A stretch of 64,000 bases of DNA. Origin: an uncultured Alphaproteobacteria bacterium. GTDB taxonomy: Bacteria; Pseudomonadota; Alphaproteobacteria; HIMB59. The stretch lies in NCBI GenBank assembly GCA_902610255.1, contig CACLUX010000001.1, positions 124,001-188,000 of the forward strand, written 5' to 3'. Positions 58,293 through 64,000 of the stretch are shown here, in pieces. The notes below the pieces were generated by a model. That model saw nothing but the letters and a program-made list of their open reading frames with translations, did no database searches and had not been told where the DNA came from. The position numbers and the translations under genes are program-made. How positions within the stretch are numbered: the stretch's first letter is position 1; every line of letters begins with the position of its first letter.

Positions 58293-59090
58293 ATGTCTGA
58301 AAATAAAAAAAATGACAGAAAAAAAAGCTTTCTTCAACGAAATCTTTTCCTAATAATAATATTTTTAATCATTATAACTGTTGCAGGGGGCTACTTGTAT
58401 CGAAATAACCTTTTAATATTTGATGAGGCTCAATTCAGCAAATTAAACCAAGAAACTCAATCACCAAATATTCAAAAAGAGATAACTCCTGTTAATAATT
58501 TAAATAACAAAGAACTGGAAGATAAAGTAGATCGTCTTGAGTCCCTTATACTAGAGTTAGCAAAAAATGTTCAAGAAATACCTCAAACTACAATTGTTCA
58601 GCCAGAGCCAGAGCTACAACAAATTACTTTATCCAACGATGAGGCATATGAATTAATTTTGTCCATAAATCAGATTATAATTAACATTGATCAGCAACAG
58701 ATTCGAAATAAAAATATACAAAAACTTCAAAATCAATATTTATTTTTTAATGATGAAAAATTTAAAGAACTACTCACTATTCCAGATTATACATATTCAG
58801 TACAGCAATTACAGATTAATGAAAATACATATGTACAAAATGAGTTTATGAAACAAAATAATTTTCAATGGCTTAAAAGAATTATTGAAAATATATTTGA
58901 AATTCAAATAACAAAAAATTCATTAGAACCCTTACCATCGTTTATTGATGCGATGTACAATCGACAATATACAAAGGCAATAATTGAATACGAAAAGTTA
59001 AATCCTAATCAAAAAATATTTTTTAAATCTTCTTATGAATTAGCTCAAATCTATAATGATAACCAAATTTTTCTAGAGAATATGATTTAA
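58293..59090 (+). CDS. Membrane-anchored hypothetical protein (mitofilin/HemX-like position)
   Basis: Single N-terminal TM followed by a coiled-coil-like region; located between tsaD and a HemY-like gene. Confidence 0.5.
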   Translation: MSENKKNDRKKSFLQRNLFLIIIFLIIITVAGGYLYRNNLLIFDEAQFSKLNQETQSPNIQKEITPVNNLNNKELEDKVDRLESLILELAKNVQEIPQTTIVQPEPELQQITLSNDEAYELILSINQIIINIDQQQIRNKNIQKLQNQYLFFNDEKFKELLTIPDYTYSVQQLQINENTYVQNEFMKQNNFQWLKRIIENIFEIQITKNSLEPLPSFIDAMYNRQYTKAIIEYEKLNPNQKIFFKSSYELAQIYNDNQIFLENMI

Positions 59091-59521
59091 TGATAAGGTT
59101 ACTAGTAATTTTAATAATTTTTATAAGTGGTTACGGCGCTCTTTTTTATCTATTTAACAATGCTGGCAACCTTTCACTCGTTTTAGGCATTTGGCAACTG
59201 AGCATCCCTATTGTTCAATTCCTTTTTGTCTTAATTACATTTCTTATTCTTTTAATTTTGTTTTCTTATGCTTTTACAAAGCTTTTTATTTATCCACGAG
59301 CTGCATATATGCGCTACAAATCTTCAAATGAGCAAAAAGGCCTTGAATATTTAAGAGAGACATTAGTTGCAATAACTGAAGGCAATACAGATAAAGCTAC
59401 ACAAAGTCAGAAAAAATTTAAAAAATACTTAGGTAAGGATCCTTTAAACAAAATATTACAAACACAAATTAAAAAAACAAAGGATCTAAAAATAGTCAAC
59501 GTTGAGAAAGGCTCGGATTAA
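59090..59521 (+). CDS. HemY N-terminal-like membrane protein
   Basis: 143 aa, two TMs then KGLEYLRETLVAITEGNTDKATQSQKKFKKYLG, resembling the HemY N-terminal region. Confidence 0.55.
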   Translation: MIRLLVILIIFISGYGALFYLFNNAGNLSLVLGIWQLSIPIVQFLFVLITFLILLILFSYAFTKLFIYPRAAYMRYKSSNEQKGLEYLRETLVAITEGNTDKATQSQKKFKKYLGKDPLNKILQTQIKKTKDLKIVNVEKGSD

Positions 59522-60402
59522 TTTAAAAAAATTACCCCTGCTCCAAAACAAGTTAGAGTAGCGCCTATTACTGCTAGATGCCCTGCATAATTTTTAGTAA
59601 CAATCCATAATATCGGTATTATCATAATTGGCATTGTGCTTGATAAAGTTGAAATAATTCCAGGATCTCCATTTTTAAGAGCAATTATTAATATAGTCAT
59701 TCCAACGCCCATTCCCATAAAGCCAAGAAAAATACTATAAAAAGTTTTTTTAACATCTTTCATTCTTTCTAAAAGATTATTATTTTTCAGAAATCCTAAG
59801 CTAAAAAACATCAATATCGCTGCTATTAAAACTCTTACATAAGACACAATGATTGGGTCTGTTACCTCAAGCGCAGGTTTCATAAGAATGATTCCAATAG
59901 CCTGACACAGTGCTAGACCAACACCAGCAATAAGTCCAATATATTTGTTTCCTTGAATGTTTTCTAAGTCATCATCAGGAATTGTTCGATTAAATTGTAT
60001 TGCAACTATGATTCCAAAAAAAATTAAAAAGCACCCAAATAGCTCGACCATAGATGGAAGTGTTTGTAAAAATATTTCTGCTAAAATGATAGTAAATGGT
60101 ATTTGCAAAGAAAATAATAAAGCTTGCCTTCTAGGCCCAAGCCTTTTGAGGCACACAAATAAAAATGTGTCTCCTATTATAATGCCAATTACTGAAGATA
60201 AAAATATTGGTATAAATATTGATTTATTGAAATAAATTGGATCCCAATTTAGTACAATGTAGGGTAAGAAGAGGACAACTATTCCTATTAATCTTAAAAG
60301 GTTATAATTATAACTTCCAAAATATCTGACAATTCTAGTTGCTGACAAAGCAACCATAGACCACGTAGCTGCGGCACCAATTGCTAGGATGTATCCAATC
60401 AC
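59518..60402 (-). CDS. EamA/DMT-family transporter
   Basis: 294 aa, about 10 TMs, duplicated EamA pattern. Confidence 0.87.
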   Translation of the reverse strand: MIGYILAIGAAATWSMVALSATRIVRYFGSYNYNLLRLIGIVVLFLPYIVLNWDPIYFNKSIFIPIFLSSVIGIIIGDTFLFVCLKRLGPRRQALLFSLQIPFTIILAEIFLQTLPSMVELFGCFLIFFGIIVAIQFNRTIPDDDLENIQGNKYIGLIAGVGLALCQAIGIILMKPALEVTDPIIVSYVRVLIAAILMFFSLGFLKNNNLLERMKDVKKTFYSIFLGFMGMGVGMTILIIALKNGDPGIISTLSSTMPIMIIPILWIVTKNYAGHLAVIGATLTCFGAGVIFLN

Positions 60403-60448
60403 GCGAGGATATTAATGACTAATTAAAAAATTGATACGTTAATTTAGT

Positions 60449-60478
60449 AAAAAAAAAGGGGCCAATAATGACCCCTTA
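60449..60478 (-). terminator. Intrinsic terminator downstream of the BI-1/YbhL gene
   Basis: - strand reads AAGGGGTCATTATTGGCCCCTTTTTTTTTA. Confidence 0.9.
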
Positions 60479-60499
60479 ATAATTAAATTTGAAATTTAT

Positions 60500-61207
60500 T
60501 TATCTTCTTTGACCAAATAATTGCATCAACATTATGAATAGGTTTATAAAGTCTAGGTATAATGTCAGTGCACCCATGATTGCGGCTTTTCCTGCAAAAG
60601 CAGTTCCAGCAACTTGATAATAAGTTGATTTAATTCTTTGAGTATCGTAAGCAGTTAAACCCACAAATACCAAAACACCCACACAAGAAATTACAAATTG
60701 CATCGCTGAACTTTGTAAAAATATATTTACAACACTAGCAATAATAATTCCAATTAGTCCCATTATAAGAAATGAACCAAACTTAGTTAAATCCCTTTTA
60801 GTTGCGTATCCATAGATGCTCATCGCAGCGAATGTACAGCTTGTAATTAAAAATACTCTAACAATGCTTACGCCAGTAAAAACTATGAATATATAAGATA
60901 GTGAAATTCCCATCACAGCAGCGAAGGCCCAAAATGTCATTTGAGCTGCAGAGGTGGACATTTTTTGTAATCTTGCACCTAAAAAGAAAATAAATCCAAG
61001 TGGAGCGAGCATTACAACCCATTGAAGTGCTGTGCCATAAATAGCCCCCATTAAAGTAGGAGACTGAGAAAATCCCCAAGCCACTAAACCACTTATTGCT
61101 AAACCAGAGGTCATGTAATTATAGACTTTCATCATATAATCTCTTAGGCCCTGATCTATAACAGTAGATTGTGACTGCGAATATGTATTTTGTTTTAATT
61201 CGACCAT
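60500..61207 (-). CDS. Bax inhibitor-1/YccA-YbhL family membrane protein
   Basis: YDTQRIKSTYYQVAGTAFAGKAAIMGALTLYLDFINLFIMLMQLFGQRR. Confidence 0.96.
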   Translation of the reverse strand: MVELKQNTYSQSQSTVIDQGLRDYMMKVYNYMTSGLAISGLVAWGFSQSPTLMGAIYGTALQWVVMLAPLGFIFFLGARLQKMSTSAAQMTFWAFAAVMGISLSYIFIVFTGVSIVRVFLITSCTFAAMSIYGYATKRDLTKFGSFLIMGLIGIIIASVVNIFLQSSAMQFVISCVGVLVFVGLTAYDTQRIKSTYYQVAGTAFAGKAAIMGALTLYLDFINLFIMLMQLFGQRR

Positions 61208-61278
61208 TATTTCTCCTTAATTGTTTTTAATATGGCTATTATCTTGATATTTTTCAAGTAAAACCGTATGAATCTTTT

Positions 61279-62316
61279 ATGAAATTTAAACCCTTAGGAA
61301 ATACTGAATTACAAGTTAGCCTTATTTGCCTTGGTACAATGACCTGGGGAGAGCAAAATACTGAAAAAGAGGCGTTTGAGCAAATGGATTATTCTATGGA
61401 AAAAGGGGTCAATTTCTTTGATACCGCGGAATATTATTCAGTTAAGGGAAAAGAAAAAACATATGGTGCCACTGAAAAAATAATTGGTGATTGGTTTAAA
61501 CAGAAAAATAACAGAGAGAAAATAATATTAGCATCAAAAGTCGCTGGCCCCGATGTAAGATGGATTAGGGGAGGCGGTCTTCAATTCAATGAGAAACATT
61601 TCACCGAAGCATTGGAAGGAAGTCTGCAAAGATTACAAACAGATTATATTGATCTTTATCAACTACATTGGCCAGAGAGAAAAACAAATTTTTTTGGAAG
61701 ACTGGGATATAAAAATTATAAAGAAGAAAAAGAATGGACTCCTTTTGAAGAAATTTTAGAGACAGCAAAAAAATTTATCGATCAAGGCAAGATCAGATAT
61801 CTGGGCTTATCTAATGAAACCCCTTATGGCTTATCTAATTACATCAACTTGTCCAAATATAAAAACCTACCAAGAGTTATGTCTGTCCAAAACCCATATA
61901 GTTTATTAAACAGAACTTATGAAGTTGGTATGTCTGAAATATCCATTAGAGATAAGGTAGGTTTGTTAGCTTACTCCCCTTTAGCTTGCGGTGTATTAAC
62001 TGGCAAATACAGAAACTCTAAAAAACCAGATGGTGCTCGTTTAACAATTTGGGAGGATTGGACTAGGTACACCAATGAGAGATCAATTGTTGCAACAGAG
62101 CAATACTGTAAAATTGCTGAGGATAACGGACTTACTCCTACTGAATTGTCACTTGCATTTGTTAACCAACAAGACTTTGTTACCAGTAATATTATTGGTG
62201 CAACAAAAATGGATCAGCTGAAAGAAAATATAAATTCAGTAGATATAGAATTATCAAAAGAAATTATTGATGAAATTAATGATGTCCATGAAAACAATCC
62301 ATCACCCGCACCTTAA
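61279..62316 (+). CDS. Aldo/keto reductase (Tas-like)
   Basis: LGNTELQVSLICLGTMTWGEQNTEKEAFEQMDYSMEKGVNFFDTAEYYS...DYIDLYQLHWPERKTNFFG. Confidence 0.96.
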   Translation: MKFKPLGNTELQVSLICLGTMTWGEQNTEKEAFEQMDYSMEKGVNFFDTAEYYSVKGKEKTYGATEKIIGDWFKQKNNREKIILASKVAGPDVRWIRGGGLQFNEKHFTEALEGSLQRLQTDYIDLYQLHWPERKTNFFGRLGYKNYKEEKEWTPFEEILETAKKFIDQGKIRYLGLSNETPYGLSNYINLSKYKNLPRVMSVQNPYSLLNRTYEVGMSEISIRDKVGLLAYSPLACGVLTGKYRNSKKPDGARLTIWEDWTRYTNERSIVATEQYCKIAEDNGLTPTELSLAFVNQQDFVTSNIIGATKMDQLKENINSVDIELSKEIIDEINDVHENNPSPAP

Positions 62317-62319
62317 GCT

Positions 62320-62562
62320 ATGACCGATTGGGCAAAAGATAATAAGGGTAGATTAACAAAAACTTTTGAGTTTAAAAATTACAGAAAAAGCTTTGCCTTT
62401 ACTAGCCAAGTGGCGATGTTATCTGAGAAAAAAAATCATCATCCGCAAATTATTTTAGATTACGGAACTGTTACCATTTCTCTTATTTCTCATGATGTTC
62501 AAAAAGTTACCCAAAGAGACCTAGATTTAGCAGAGCAAATCGATAAACTTTATCAAGAATGA
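62320..62562 (+). CDS. Pterin-4a-carbinolamine dehydratase
   Basis: FEFKNYRKSFAFTSQVAMLSEKKNHHPQIILDYGTVTISLISHDVQKVTQRDLDLAEQID. Confidence 0.95.
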   Translation: MTDWAKDNKGRLTKTFEFKNYRKSFAFTSQVAMLSEKKNHHPQIILDYGTVTISLISHDVQKVTQRDLDLAEQIDKLYQE

Positions 62563-62957
62563 TTTACCTTATAGGTGTTCCTGGTTTAATTCCTTTTTAT
62601 CTTTGTTTTTACAACATCGATTTAATATTTCTTGATTTTGATAAAGACATGTTCATTTATTACTCTGCAGTTATAATGTCATTTTTAGGTGCAGTGTATT
62701 GGGGTGTTTATCTTCAATCAAAAAATAATATAGCTATTTTGTTTAGTGTTTGCCCAGCTGTTTATGCATTTTTAGTTTTAGCATTTGACTTAAAATTTGT
62801 TGAAACTATTGGGCTTTTTATAGCAGGTTATTTCATAGTTTTATGCTTTGATTTCTTTTTTTATTTCAAAGAAAAAATAATTAAAACTGATTATTTTATT
62901 TTAAGGTTAATACTAACAGCTGGTATTGCTCCAGCACATATTCTATATATTTTATAA
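62559..62957 (+). CDS. DUF3429-like membrane protein
   Basis: 132 aa, 4-5 TMs; YYSAVIMSFLGAVYWGVYL typical of DUF3429. Confidence 0.75.
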   Translation: MIYLIGVPGLIPFYLCFYNIDLIFLDFDKDMFIYYSAVIMSFLGAVYWGVYLQSKNNIAILFSVCPAVYAFLVLAFDLKFVETIGLFIAGYFIVLCFDFFFYFKEKIIKTDYFILRLILTAGIAPAHILYIL

Positions 62958-62963
62958 TTAAAA

Positions 62964-63578
62964 TTAGTTAGCGATTAAATTTAGTAGCTTACCAAATTTA
63001 CCGGAGAATTTAATTTTACCGTGAGTATAAGCTAGTCCAATACAACCAGTTTTTGCATCACCAACAGGTGTATGATTATGATCATCACTTCTTACTTGAA
63101 CAGATCCTTGTTTATAATTGCCATACTCATCACTATAAGAACCGTGTAAAACTAAAAAACTCTCATTGCCTTCATGTGTGTGTTGTGGAATTTTTGCACC
63201 AGGCATTACATGAATGAGTTCTAACTTTTCGTTATTGTCCTTGGGCAGTATAGAAGCAACCTTAACATCTTTAAAAGATTTCCACTTAATATTTTTATTT
63301 CTTAAATGGGATCTTAGAGTAACTGGTAACTGACTTAACAAAGGATCATGCTCCTCATCAATTTGAGATAATGATATTTCATTTTTTGTTTGATCTAAAA
63401 CTTTATCCCATAATTCATTGGACAGTGGTGAGGTCTCAGCCTTATCTAAAAAATATCCACCCACCTCATTCATTGCAGAGTTAAGAGACTTATTCTCAGG
63501 GTCAACTTCAGCTAAACACTGTTGAAAAATTAAACTTGCTGGTGAGTTTACGGGTGTGCTAAGAATTTCAAATGTCAT
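62964..63578 (-). CDS. ChrR-type anti-sigma factor with cupin domain
   Basis: C-terminal cupin: LIHVMPGAKIPQHTHEGNESFLVLHGSYSDEYGNYKQGSVQVRSDDHNHTPVG; adjacent ECF sigma. Confidence 0.92.
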   Translation of the reverse strand: MTFEILSTPVNSPASLIFQQCLAEVDPENKSLNSAMNEVGGYFLDKAETSPLSNELWDKVLDQTKNEISLSQIDEEHDPLLSQLPVTLRSHLRNKNIKWKSFKDVKVASILPKDNNEKLELIHVMPGAKIPQHTHEGNESFLVLHGSYSDEYGNYKQGSVQVRSDDHNHTPVGDAKTGCIGLAYTHGKIKFSGKFGKLLNLIAN

Positions 63579-64000
63579 TTAGTTAACCATACTTCCACCG
63601 TCATTATTTAGATTAACCATTCTGCCGTCTTGTTCCAATTTGCCGCGGATCTTCTCTAATGCTAGACGAATTCTTGATTTTACAGTGCCTAACGGGATTT
63701 TAGTGATCTCAGCGATTTCACCATGTGATTTTTCCTCAAAGAAATTCATTTTTAGCAGATCTAGTTGATCTTTTGGTAAATCATCTAAATATTGTGCAAC
63801 CATTTCAAACTTTTGATCATGTTCAATATTCTCATCTGCTTTAGATTCGACGGGAGGCAAAATGGCAGTTTCAATGTCCTCCAAGACCGCTTTTCTTGTT
63901 TTTCTTAAAATATCAATTTTTTTGTTTCGAGCGATAGTATAAATCCAGGTGCTTGGAGAGGCCACAGACGGATCATAATAATCAGCTTTGGTCCAGATAA
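63579..64000 (-). CDS. ECF-family RNA polymerase sigma factor (partial, runs off the right edge)
   Basis: ASPSTWIYTIARNKKIDILRKTRKAV...DLPKDQLDLLKMNFFEEKSHGEIAEITKIPLGTVKSRIRLALEKIRGKLE; frame stays open to the window end. Confidence 0.95.
   Translation of the reverse strand, partial: IWTKADYYDPSVASPSTWIYTIARNKKIDILRKTRKAVLEDIETAILPPVESKADENIEHDQKFEMVAQYLDDLPKDQLDLLKMNFFEEKSHGEIAEITKIPLGTVKSRIRLALEKIRGKLEQDGRMVNLNNDGGSMVN

Noticed and set aside
1-64000. CRISPR arrays, transposases, integrases, toxin-antitoxin or phage-defence genes
   Set aside because: None recognised by reading the ORF translations and intergenes; no regularly spaced direct repeats seen.

Overview
The window is a 64 kb, AT-rich, gene-dense chromosomal segment of an alphaproteobacterium. 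It is probably a streamlined marine SAR11-like or HIMB59-like lineage; that is inference from gene content, gene order and base composition. Core content includes: a transsulfuration gene pair; dnaJ-dnaK-grpE-hrcA; rph-rdgB; hisBHAF; hslVU; the divergent maf-aroE-coaE-dnaQ-timA-smr / rho-mnmE-mnmG-rsmG-parA-parB block; a holA-like gene, lptE, leuS and a DUF3576 gene; a porin; ftsK; purH, rpe and rsmB; acs; tsaD; a ybhL/BI-1-like gene; and an ECF sigma/ChrR pair at the right edge. One tRNA (Gly-GCC) and two clear intrinsic terminators are visible. No CRISPR array, prophage or transposase was seen. The observations I would follow up first are: (i) two GC-rich hairpin elements (about 1674-1730 and 4968-5013) that share a ~40-nt core block in otherwise AT-rich DNA, one of them forming an in-frame C-terminal extension of an Ogt-like protein; (ii) a probable oriC in the maf/rho divergent intergenic region (22597-22830); (iii) a near-perfect parS inside the first codons of mnmG (28238-28253); (iv) a leucyl-tRNA synthetase that lacks its usual N-terminal ~30 residues because of an in-frame stop directly before the ATG; and (v) an inverted repeat beginning at the CCA end of tRNA-Gly, next to a small accessory surface-glycan region. 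All homology statements come from reading protein motifs by eye; no database search was run.
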